From positions 4,269,988-4,333,987 of the forward strand of contig NC_066553.1 in NCBI RefSeq assembly GCF_024679095.1: a stretch of DNA of 64,000 nt. The letters run 5' to 3'. This DNA comes from Eriocheir sinensis. Its lineage: Eukaryota; Arthropoda; Malacostraca; Decapoda; Varunidae. The position numbers were made by a program, and so were the translations under genes. Shown here piece after piece: positions 54,640-64,000 of the stretch; within the stretch, counting starts at the first letter, position 1, and each line of letters starts with the position of its first letter. The notes below the pieces were generated by a model. It saw only the letters and a list, made by a program, of their open reading frames with translations, was not told the DNA's origin and made no database searches.

Positions 54640-57600
54640 TAGGGATGTGCACCGGTATCTGGTATACCGGAACACCGTTATTTTAGTTTCGGTATTACAG
54701 GTATCATCAGCCTTTCGGTATACCAGTAACGGTATTTTTATCACATCGATATACCGTTATGCTGGTATATTTTCGTCGGTATATTTCCTTTTGTACAGCA
54801 CTCAATGCACAACCCCACGAATATAACAACTATACAAATACATAAATACAAAGGCACTGACTTGTGACTTCACTACTGGCGGTCAAAACGTGGGCTACGT
54901 AGCACCTCATATCCAGGATTCCCGCACGCGCTTAATTTTGAAACGGCTTCAGTGACTATGACATGATTGACCCATAAATCTAAACATAATCATAGTCGAA
55001 CCTGTGAATGGCCGACTAACGAAAAATGGAGGATGTGCGTATTTTTTTTATTTTTTATTGTTGTCTTCATTCTTCATCTTTTCATGTCTTTGTGTTTACT
55101 TCAACGCTTACCCCACGAGATATGAGTAGCCTATTTGATCGAGAGAGAGAGAGAGAGTGTGTGTTTCATAATACGTAACATTATCTCATGCGAACGGGTC
55201 AGTGAAATGTGCCGCTGTTCACATACATGCCTGTCAGATACAAAATGCTTTCAGACTCAGAGCAAAGTGAGGATGACTCGTTTTTGCGACAGCAACATAC
55301 GTCTCAAAGTGAAAAGGTTAACATGAAACTCGAGTATCATGTTCACCTTGATCACAGTCGATATATCCTTTACAGTCTGTTCACTTCAGGATTATAACGA
55401 CTCAGTTTGTACATGGCATCACGTATTAGGGGAGGAGGTGGGAATATGGAACAGGGTGTTAATATGAAACAGGCCATATCTTAACTACTTGCTGCTGTCT
55501 ATTGGTAAATGAATTAAAACATAACACTAGTTCCCCATAGGCCACAAAATTGCTTCTAAAGTCACTTGCTCGAGGTGAGGCGCTCTGAGGGGCAATTATT
55601 TAATTCTTGCTCAGTGAAACTTTTAATAAAGTAAGATTCAAAACCTGTTATCCTATATAAATCAATATATATGGACTCTGATATATAGTGTCTTGATTAG
55701 TCATAAGATCACTTGTTAAAATGACGTATATAGATAGTTTTCTAGAAAAAAAATCTTACAATTTCTGCTAACTTATTGTGAAAATGTTGTTGTGTGGTAA
55801 TATAGAACTGCATGTTTCATATTAGCACCACACCATATCTCCAGGCTTTACCTCCCACACATCATATCTCGAATTCCTGAGGCAAATGAGCTGTAATAGA
55901 CGTTGCAAAGCTTAGAAACCATCTCTCTTGACTTCCTCTCCATATAAGGAGGCTTAAAGACCTCATTTGAAAAAAAAAAAAATAGGTGGAGCTAGACAGG
56001 AGAAAGCACCTGCTCAGGGAACAGCATGGAGTTGAGCAGACCAACACAGAAAAAAAAGGAGGCGCTGGAGGAAAAGGTGCGAAATGTAATTTTTGTTTGT
56101 TTTTAAAGACAGGAATGAAGATGAAAGTTCTAGTGAAGAAGAAGAGATAATTATTCTGTCTTCTGGAAGTTCCCTGGAAGAATTTGTGGGAGAGGCAGAT
56201 CCTGGAGGAAATGATGCAGAATGTCTTTTCATCAGAAAAAATCACAAAGCCCAAATGAGGAGAACTACGGGTTCAGTGTGCGGTGTGCTGGGAACGGGCT
56301 CATATTATTATTATTATTATTACACACACAAACCCCAAAATAAATGTTTAAAGAGATGTGATTTTTTTTTTTTTTTCATTATTAAAAATACTATATACAG
56401 GAATCCCTCGTTTATCGCGGGGGTTAGGTTCCAGAACCCCCCGCGATTGGCGAAAATCCGCGAAGTAGCGACCTTATATTTATTTTATTATTTATATAAT
56501 TTATATATTATATATTATTTATATAAGCACGCATATCTCTGTGAATCTCGCCTCAGCCCGTGTGAACAAGGTCACTCAACCACTAGTTTCTCGAGATTCA
56601 AAGTCGGCTACATTTCACGGGAAACTCATCGAAATTCTAGTCAGAAACTCCGTCACCAACATGTCGGTTACTTGTGTGGTCGGTAAGTTGTGGTCACAAG
56701 AAGAAGATCGTATAGGCTGTTCGGTTCAATAGCTCTCCACGTGTTTATTCCAGTACCGCAAAGAGTTCCACGAAACTAGATAAGCTTGGAGTAATCATTT
56801 TGAACAAGTTTAGGACTTTAGTCTTGTTCAAGTGCAGTCATTGCCTCATCCTGTCTGGGTCCTCACTGCCAACTTCTCGAGCATTTAACGGTAGCAAGCT
56901 GTAACACACTCTCCATTTGTCTTCGAGCTAACCACTGACGAACCAACAAATGCTACGGTCGCTGAGCCAATCAGCGCCCAGGATACAGAACACAGTGCTC
57001 TGGTTGGTCGCCTCCCATCCATCAGCCAATAGTGTGCCGCGTACGATCACACGTGGGCAAACTAGCTCAAGCGGAAGCGGCCGTAGCTGCGGTTTACATA
57101 CGTGGGAGTCTTTGTCTACTCATCTGCAGTGCGCTACGTATTTTATTTCAATTTAATATTATTTTAATATGTTCTTATTAATACTTTCTTAATTTTTGTA
57201 TATTGTTTACAATTTTGGGGGGCTACAAAATGCTTCTTTTACTGCAAAATAAGTAAAATAGTAAATATATTAAAATACCTCTATACCGCAAAATTCCGCG
57301 ATATAGCGAAATATCCGCGATACGAAATTAAATATTTATAATTTTAAAATCTGCGATACAGCGAGACCGCGATAAGTGAATCGCGATATGGCGAGGGATT
57401 ACTGTATAAGCAAAAAATATAGTAAAAGTTATAAGTCACCTAAAACTACCTTGTGCGATTGTAGTGTTACATATTGTACGAGAATGGACAAAGGATTTTT
57501 TTTTCATTTCAAAAGTAAATACCGTTACCGGTGTTACCGGTATTTTTCAGGAAATACTGGTACTACCGGTATCATGACTTATACCGGGAAGAGCCATACC

Positions 57601-57661
57601 GGTTATTTCAGAAAACCGGTATCGGCAATACTGGTATTTTTGTCAATACCGCACATCCCTA
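54640..57661. mobile_element. hAT-like insertion, 3.0 kb, perfect 8-bp target duplication
   Basis: Ends TAGGGATGTGCACCGGTAT and AATACCGCACATCCCTA are inverted, flanked by ATTTATGC at 54632-54639 and 57662-57669. Subterminal regions are rich in CCGGTA/TACCGG. No transposase is recognisable; the short acidic frames at about 55240 and 56100 have no clear family. A Tigger-like element is nested at 56398-57404. Confidence 0.9.
56398..57404. mobile_element. Tigger/pogo-like (Tc1-mariner class) non-autonomous element, 1.0 kb
   Basis: Left end CAGGAATCCCTCGTTTATCG and right end GGCGAGGGATTACTG are inverted and flanked by TA on both sides. Subterminal CGCGATATAGCGA-type repeats are typical of Tigger-like termini. 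No transposase frame is seen. Confidence 0.82.
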
Positions 57662-57689
57662 ATTTATGCATCCTGTCCAAGAGATTAAC

Positions 57690-58135
57690 TACAAGTTATG
57701 GTAGAAATCGAGAAAGAATGACCTCACTTTGTTGTATATAAAGTCTCATTAGTAAGGAAGCATATATGAATTTTCTGAGTCAAGACCTATGTAATTGTTT
57801 GGGCTTTTGTTAGGTTAGGTTAGCCTAAGTTTAGGGTATCTTAAAACACATGACTGCCAACACTTTATGGTATGAATCAACAAAGACTGACCACACTTTG
57901 TCGTAAAGAAAGTCTCATTAGTAAGGAAGCATACATGAATTTTCCGAGTCAAGACCTACAGTAATTGTTTAGGGTTTTATTAGGTTAAGTTTAGGGTATC
58001 TTCAAACACACGATTGCCAGCACCTAATTATAGTATAAATCAGTTGTTGTATAGAAAGCCTCATTAGTAAGGACGCATATATGAATTATCTGAGTCACGA
58101 CCTGTAGTAACTGTTTGAGGTTTTGTTAGGCTAGG
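57690..58135 (+). repeat. Tandem repeat, about 150-160 bp, three diverged copies
   Basis: The block CTCATTAGTAAGGAAGCATA or a close variant occurs at about 57747, 57916 and 58060, each followed by GAGTCAAGACCTA-type sequence and GTTAGGTTA. Inverted relative to 54290-54475. Confidence 0.85.
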
Positions 58136-58687
58136 TTAACCGGAGGGCAGCATGCCTCAATAGGCGTCACTTGAACAGTCCTGCCTACGCCACCACCAGG
58201 CTAAGGGACATTCACTAAAAGACAGACCCCTGAAACTGAAGTCTTAAGAGGCAACACTAACTTCAACCTTAAAAAAGCCCAGACACCATAGGTAAAATTG
58301 TAAATATTTCTCAATTCTCAAAGTTCCTGAAAATTCCCTTTTTAAAGTTTCCCATTTCAAAATTCCTGGGAATTTTACAACCCTACACAGGGATACTACC
58401 ACATTAATTGTTCAAAACAACTCAATAGACACAATGTTTGGATGGGATTTTAAAGTGAAGGGCCCTAAAGCTTCCAGGTTCAGCAGCCTGATTGCTATCT
58501 TTGCGGTCACCTGAAAACAAGGAACATGTGTATTTACAAAAAGTGGTGCAGGAATAGTGTTACCAAAACATGGGGTAACAATTCTCGTGTGAACCAGCAC
58601 GGCCCTCTCAGCTGAATTGGCTGGGCTGGGAAGGGGGTCGTGTCAATCCAAGCAAGTTACCTGAGTTTGTTTGAACTTCATTTTAAC
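58136..58687. other. Intergenic DNA, nothing recognised
   Basis: No gene, RNA or repeat copy is supported. Confidence 0.5.
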
Positions 58688-59110
58688 TTACCAACTGCAG
58701 TGGCACGTGAACTGGGATACTGCCGCCCAGATTCCTTGACCTGCAGCAGCTCCTTCTTTTTCCTTGCCAATTTGTCTTCTAGTAGGCTCACCTTTTTCAT
58801 ACTTCCTTTTGCCACTGCATGGTTTGCATTTTCTACAGAACCAGAGCTTCTCTTTAGATTTTTCTAGCCCTTCATACAACTCTATCTTCACTTCCTCACA
58901 TATAATATGGGCCCAATTCTCACACCCATCACACTGTAGGCCTTTGTCTCCTTTTATTTTTTTCTCACATGCACAGCACACCTCCTTGCCTCCTCCTCAA
59001 AGATTGCACACAGTCCTTCGTCATTCAACTTCTCCGTGTAGTTGCACTGGTAGCACCTCTTTTTCTTCGCCCCAACCCCTCTAGTACAGCTTTCAGATCT
59101 TTCCAGCATG
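58688..59110 (-). pseudogene. PHD-type zinc-finger fragment, frameshifted
   Basis: The minus strand encodes CCACEKKIKGDKGLQCDGC then ENWAHIIC and, further on, LWFCRKCKPC, which gives the C-x2-C, C-x2-C, H-x2-C, C-x2-C pattern of a PHD finger. An upstream part (CYQCNYTEKLNDEGLCAIFE) lies in another frame and hits a stop, so a frameshift separates the two. Some LINE first ORFs carry PHD fingers, so this could be part of a retrotransposon; a decayed host gene is also possible. Confidence 0.6.
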
Positions 59111-59236
59111 GTCATACCCATCAGTCCTCCTCTTGACTATCACTGGCGCTATTTTCCGCTTCTCGCGTTCTCCTCCTGGTCCTTGAGTGTTTCTGTCTTA
59201 CTTCTCCTTTCGCTCCACTGTGTGCTGTAGTTATCG

Positions 59237-59424
59237 TTAACCCGGTAGCAGCGACGGGCCAAATTTGTGCCATGATATAAACCCCCCAAAATAGATGATA
59301 GATAAACTGATCACAAATTCTTTGATATATATTATGCAATGGTTTGTGTGAGGGGTGATTTTTTCTCTTTTTTCTCGCTTAGAGGGACCATTAAGAAACA
59401 TGATCCCCGCTGCTACCAGGTTAA
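59237..59424 (-). mobile_element. TTAA-flanked MITE (piggyBac-like), compact copy
   Basis: TTAACCCGGTAGCAGCG at left and CGCTGCTACCAGGTTAA at right (the right end taken from GATCCCCGCTGCTACC), flanked by TTAA. It is the shortest complete copy, with one subterminal unit. Confidence 0.88.
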
Positions 59425-59641
59425 ATTCTTCTTTTTTTCTTCTCCACGAGGCGGCTCCGTTGTTGTGTTTCGTGTTTACGACGCGGCGGCGGTCCAGCCA
59501 GATATTTTGTCCAGAAATAAGCAGTCAGCATTTCGAAATTAGTAACGTAATTAAAACTAATCTTTACCTCAGTTTGTTTCGGTGGGACTTGAACGGCCTC
59601 ACCATGCCCGCACACTGACCACTCGGCCACCGCCTCCCCAT
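59425..59641 (-). mobile_element. tRNA-derived SINE, a second family
   Basis: On the minus strand the head at 59580-59641 reads GGTGGCCGAGTGGTCAGTGT (A box) and CCGTTCAAGTCCCACC (B box), like a tRNA-Ser or Leu. The body continues GAAACAAACTGAGGTAAAGA. It is unrelated to the SINEs at 50825-53484. Confidence 0.72.
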
Positions 59642-59964
59642 GTTGCTATGTTTCATCTTTTTGGACCCATTTTACAGTCCATTACAGCAAGTTTGTAAGC
59701 TCCCCAACCAAACACAAAATACTATGACCATTCCTTGTATAGTGTTTGGCATTGATATAAAAAGGAAACTATATAAAACCACACAGGAAATTTCTTTAGT
59801 GTCTAGTATTGAGTAGAAATAAAGGATCATTGTGGTGAATATAGTTTGGTTTAGACGCTTACAATGACTACGTGTTGGACTCTCGAACTGGCCCTTAATC
59901 TCGGTTCGCGGCTGTTTCCGGGAACTCGGGTGTGGTGGAGTGTTTCTGTACCCAACACACACGT
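59642..59964. other. Intergenic DNA, nothing recognised
   Basis: A minus-strand open frame at 59672-59971 has no domain. No gene is called. Confidence 0.45.
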
Positions 59965-61325
59965 GGGACACAAATACATCTACAGTAAAAAAGAGAGACC
60001 CGCCATTTAATTCTCCCTCCCCTTTCTACCCTCCCACTGGTACACAAATCAAGGAGAGACCCGCCATTTAATTCTCCCTCCCCTTTCTACCCTCCCACTG
60101 GTACACAAATACATCTACAGTAAAAAAGAGAGACCCGCCATTTAATTCTCCCTCCCCTTTCTACCCTCCCACTGGTACACAAATACATCTACAGTAAAAA
60201 AGAGAGACCCGCCATTTAATTCTCCCTCCCCTTTCTACCCTCCCACTGGTACACAAATACATCTACAGTAAAAAAGAGAGACCTGCCATTTAATTCTCCC
60301 TCCCCTTTCTACCCTCCCACTGGTACACAAATACATCTACAGGAAAAAGAGACCCGCCATTTAATTCTCCCTCCCCTTTCTACCCTCCCACTGGTACACA
60401 AATACATCTACAGTAAAAAAGAGAGACCCGCCATTTAATTCTCCCTCCCCTTTCTACCCTCCCACTGGTACACAAATACATCTACAGTAAAACAGACCCG
60501 CCATTTAATTCTCCCTCCCCTTTCTACCCTCCCACTGGTACACAAATACATCTACAGTAAAAAAGAGAGACCCGCCATTTAATTCTCCCTCCCCTTTCTA
60601 CCCTCCCACTGGTACACAAATACATCTACAGTGAAAGAGACCCGCCATTTAATTCTCCCTCCCCTTCCCACCCTCCCACTGGTACACAAATACATCTACA
60701 GTAAAAGAGACCCGCCATTTAATTCTCCCTCCCCTTTCTACCCTCCCACTGGTACACAAATACATCTACAGTAAAAAAGAGAGACCCGCCATTTAATTCT
60801 CCCTCCCCTTTTCACCCTCCCACTGGTACACAAATACATCTACAGGAAAAAGTGACCCGCCATTTAATTCTCCCTCCCCTTCCCACCCTCCCACTGGTAC
60901 ACAAATACATCTACAGGAAAAAGGGACCCGCCATTTAATTCTCCCTCCCCTTCCCACCCTCCCACTGGTACACAAATACATCTACAGTAAAAAAGAGACC
61001 CCCGCCATTTAATTCTCCCTCCCCTGTCTACCCTCCCACTGGTACACAAATACATCTACAGTAAAAAAGAGAGACCCGCCATTTAATTCTCCCTCCCCTT
61101 TCTACCCTCCCACTGGTACACAAATACATCTACAGTAATAAAGAGAGACCCGCCATTTAATTCTCCCTCCCCTTTCTACCCTCCCACTGGTACACAAAAA
61201 CATCTACAGTAAAACAGACCCGCCATTTAATTCTCCCTCCCCTTTCTACCCTCCCACTGGTACACAAATACATCTACAGTAAAAGAGACCCGCCATTTAA
61301 TTCTCCCTCCTACTGGTACACAAGT
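59965..61325 (+). repeat. 74-bp minisatellite, about 18 copies
   Basis: Unit: GAGACCCGCCATTTAATTCT, CCCTCCCCTTTCTACCCTCC, CACTGGTACACAAATACATC, TACAGTAAAAAA. The junction A-rich part varies in length (GTGAAAG, GGAAAAAG, GTAAAACAG), whereas the core is almost invariant. One unit near 60050 has a 13-bp deletion. The open frames are artefacts. Confidence 0.97.
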
Positions 61326-61506
61326 TAATGTTATTTTTTATTCTCACTCGCCCCTTTCTTCACCCCCATAATAAAGCCACAAGGTTACAAGCTGTTCATA
61401 ACTTACCTGACGGCCGTGAAAAGTGATTAATCCACAAAATCACCGTGAAAATGCAATACAAATATGGGCAGGCAGAGCGGGTACCCTCCTCACTGTCTGT
61501 CCGGAG
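61326..61506. other. Short intergenic spacer
   Basis: Nothing recognised. Confidence 0.5.
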
Positions 61507-61706
61507 CAGCGTTGCCAAATTGTCGCACTTTGAATATTTATTGATCACTTTTAGGCTTCAAAACTTTCGTAACCACACAAATAAAGCTAGGAAATCAAAG
61601 TTATCGTTAAAACTTAAATACTGACGGTTTCGTTCGTTTTTGCTAGAGTTATCGGTCAGAAACTAAGAAAATGCAATGCGATGAATACGATAATTTGGCA
61701 ACGCTG
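61507..61706 (+). mobile_element. hAT-like MITE, copy A (200 bp)
   Basis: Ends CAGCGTTGCCAAATTGTCG and CGATAATTTGGCAACGCTG, with flanks GTCCGGAG and GTCTGGAG (seven of eight identical). No coding capacity. Confidence 0.88.
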
Positions 61707-61948
61707 GTCTGGAGGCTTATGGCTGACTAACTGAAAGCGCAGGGAGTTTGGTTCATCTCTTTACAAGCTATTTTCTGACATCTGAGCCTCATTTACCTAC
61801 CTGCCTGTCTGTCTATCTGCCCATGTGTGTATATATTAATAAATCAACTTACCTGTGGTCCTGGGAAGTGACTATTTAATATGTAACCGTTGATTTTCCC
61901 CTCCTTGGCATATCCAAACGAAAGATTCGCCTCGAGCTGGGTTCACTG

Positions 61949-62142
61949 CAGCGTTGCCAAATTATCGTACACTGCATTTTCGTAGTTTTCTGACCAATAA
62001 CTCTAGCAAAAACAAACAAACAAACATCAATAAATAGGAGTTTTAACGCTAACTTCAATTTTCTTTCGTTATTTGTGTAGGTACAAGAGTTTGAGGCTTA
62101 AAAGTAATACAATGTGGTGAATACGATAATCTGGCAACGGTA
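61949..62142 (-). mobile_element. hAT-like MITE, copy B (194 bp), inverted relative to copy A
   Basis: Ends CAGCGTTGCCAAATTATCG and CGATAATCTGGCAACGGTA (last bases mutated), with flanks GTTCACTG and GTTCACAG. The reverse complement aligns along the whole of copy A. Confidence 0.87.
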
Positions 62143-62972
62143 GTTCACAGCTTCTAGGGAAAGGAAGAGAAGAACAGGTAAAATTAATGTATAGGGAGAA
62201 CAATAAAAGGAAAGGGATGGGAAGTCAAAATTTAATGGTTAAACATAAAAGAAACACGAAGCGAATCAGCCACAAACCTCTTTTCTGCAACTATATAGCC
62301 CTCGGCAGTGACGCAACAATTAAACACCACATATATACACACACACGAGCATATTCACTGAAATTCACTTATGTAGTCACCCTGCGTCCATGACAGAGGC
62401 GACTATAATAAAGGAGTTTGCTCGGGTCGGGATCGAGAGTAGGCCTATACTTGACGTGGATTGCTCGTGATATTAGGCCGTGGGGTGGGATGAATTACAT
62501 ATTATTGCATTTTTCCCTCACCGCGAGTTACGCCAAGCTAAAAAAAATTATAGTTAAACAAGCAAGAAAACGTTAAGAGCTTATTGTCATCGGGAATATT
62601 ATGCAAATATCGTACTCGAGCAAGATGTCAGCACGTCACCTCCACTTGTATGAAGGGCACAATGACGAGGCCACGCCGAGGAGCCTTTAATTAATTCCCT
62701 CTATGCGTACGGGTGACAGAAAAAAAATGGGTTAGGTTTTCATCATGCAGCATAGCGCAACTCACAATCTGTATTAGCTTTCCTGTAACGTGTTATAGGA
62801 CTACTGCAGGGGTGAAGTCATATATGTTCCCTAGGATGCCTGTAGTCCTGTCTGCGACCTCAATTAAGTTCAGTGCCCTTCCTCGAGACTGGAAAGGAGT
62901 ATGCGTGTGTGTGCTCCTCCGGAAAGGGAAAGCGAGGGGAACGACAGGACTGCGCCAATACCGTGATAGTAC
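62143..62972. other. Intergenic DNA, nothing recognised
   Basis: No gene, RNA or repeat copy is supported. Confidence 0.5.
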
Positions 62973-63420
62973 CAGAGGTGGGCAAGTGCGGTATACTTAG
63001 TGTGGTAATACCGCATCACAGAAAAGTACCGTGTACCGCAAAATTTCTGAAAATACTGCACTAACCCGCAGACCGCACTACAAAATCTTGCGGTACTCTT
63101 TATCGGTACTTTGATCAATCAGTCATTCAATCATTCTGACTTTTAAGTTATTGTTCAAAATTAAATACTAAATACAGATTAACTACTACATGTGAGTCTT
63201 CTGTAACCCGCGCGGTACCGGCCATTGTACTTTTCATGTTTCCTTTGTTTGGATAGCCAGGATAGGCACTGAAGTATTTTTTATTTTGACTACCGATACC
63301 GCAGTACCGCACACCGCGTACCGCACTGGGAAAGAAAAAAAATGGGACCGCACTACTCCGGAAAAAGTACCGCACTACCGCAACCACGCTACTGATTTTT
63401 CAGTACCGCGCCCACCTCTG
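62973..63420. mobile_element. hAT-like MITE, 448 bp
   Basis: Ends CAGAGGTGGGCAAGTGCGGT and CAGTACCGCGCCCACCTCTG, flanked by GATAGTAC and GATATTAC (seven of eight). The interior is rich in ACCGCACTACCGC-type repeats. Confidence 0.88.
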
Positions 63421-63487
63421 GATATTACACAACTAGCCCCCAAATGTTTTCTTTATCGACCTCAAAATGTCCCTAAAAGTGCCTACC

Positions 63488-63488
<1 letters not shown>

Positions 63489-63566
<78 letters not shown>
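63489..63566. repeat. (TA)n microsatellite
   Basis: A pure run of about 39 units, immediately upstream of the endonuclease fragment. Confidence 0.98.
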
Positions 63567-63569
<3 letters not shown>

Positions 63570-64000
63570 GCCCGCAGCCCTCCTGGATCTTGCAAAATTC
63601 AGGAGTGAGCTGATGATATTCCTGGTACCAGAACCATGGGGACCAACACATAGCTCGTAGCCAATCCTGTCAGTGCCAGTAGTAGCATGGAAGTCACCTA
63701 GGGCAATAAGTGTGTGCTAAGGGAGGCATTGGCTAATATGGTCAAATTTAGCATAGAACATCTCCTCAGTCCCACACATCTCTGTAAGAGCATACACTTC
63801 AACAAAAGACATAAAGCTCAGTGTGTGCTTCAGCCTCACTCGCATTATACGCTCATCAACCGGAGTAACCTCAACCACAAATGGCTGCAGTTGGCTAGAC
63901 ACACCTATAGCTACCCCCCTGAGACAGGCACCATTGCTCATGCTGGACCAGTAGTAGGTGGATTTCCCCTCGTGTCTCAGAGTCCCACATTATCCACCAT
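63570..64000 (-). pseudogene. LINE APE-type endonuclease fragment (exonuclease-endonuclease-phosphatase fold), broken
   Basis: The minus strand reads GVAIGVSSQLQPFVVEVTPV then DERIMRVRLKHT, and further on [20 protein letters not shown] then [12 protein letters not shown]. These are the endonuclease motifs found in many arthropod LINE copies and often mislabelled craniofacial development protein 2-like. An in-frame stop at about 63717 and the GDFH in place of GDFN show decay. It runs off the right edge. Confidence 0.82.

Noticed and set aside
56093..56686. 197-residue frame starting with an acidic Ser/Glu-rich stretch
   Set aside because: Only the first 50 residues look protein-like; the frame then crosses an (ATT)n tract and enters the Tigger-like element, so it is not one gene.

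Overview
The window is eukaryotic genomic DNA, most probably from a decapod crustacean and perhaps a brachyuran crab. The evidence is one gene with GT-AG introns and an arthropod-like ABCG protein, a very heavy load of (GA)n, (GT)n and compound microsatellites, TTAGG (the arthropod telomere motif) minisatellites, and many tRNA-derived SINEs, LINE fragments and short DNA transposons. The exact species is an inference I cannot confirm from sequence alone.

Only one intact protein-coding gene can be supported. It is a plus-strand ABCG (White/WBC) half-transporter whose 14 exons join without a frame break from 6620 to 45771 (2340 nt, 779 residues). Exon 1 lies 29 kb upstream of the rest. Exons 2-7 encode the ATP-binding domain: Walker A 139-146, Q-loop Q183, LSGGE 243-247, Walker B with E268, and H301. 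Exons 8-10 encode a long cytosolic linker with a cysteine cluster. Exons 11-14 encode six membrane spans. Every internal junction is GT-AG and phase-compatible.

Layout. 1-6619: upstream DNA with microsatellites, a SINE fragment and a 98-bp tandem array. 6901-35990: intron 1, made mostly of simple repeats, two interspersed repeat families (called P and Q here), tandem arrays at 9.9-10.9 kb, a telomere-like minisatellite at 13.65-14.35 kb, and MITEs. 35991-45771: the transporter body, with introns carrying a 33-bp minisatellite, a TTAA-flanked MITE and an inverted pair of reverse-transcriptase fragments. 45772-64000: mostly mobile DNA. This includes hAT-type insertions with readable 8-bp target duplications (46143-48938, 48595-48753, 54640-57661, 61507-61706, 61949-62142, 62973-63420), a Tigger-like element nested in one of them, LINE 3' fragments bounded by (CA)n, tRNA-SINEs, a broken PHD-finger reading frame, a 74-bp minisatellite of about 18 copies, and a broken LINE endonuclease fragment at the right edge.

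I found no novel multi-gene system. The observations most worth a second look are structural: a precise five-copy TTAGG insertion inside a MITE, tandem arrays that grew out of interspersed repeats, nested hAT insertions next to and after the gene, an inverted repeat in intron 11, and a symmetric cysteine-rich exon in the transporter linker. No other gene, classical tRNA, rRNA or CRISPR array was found.
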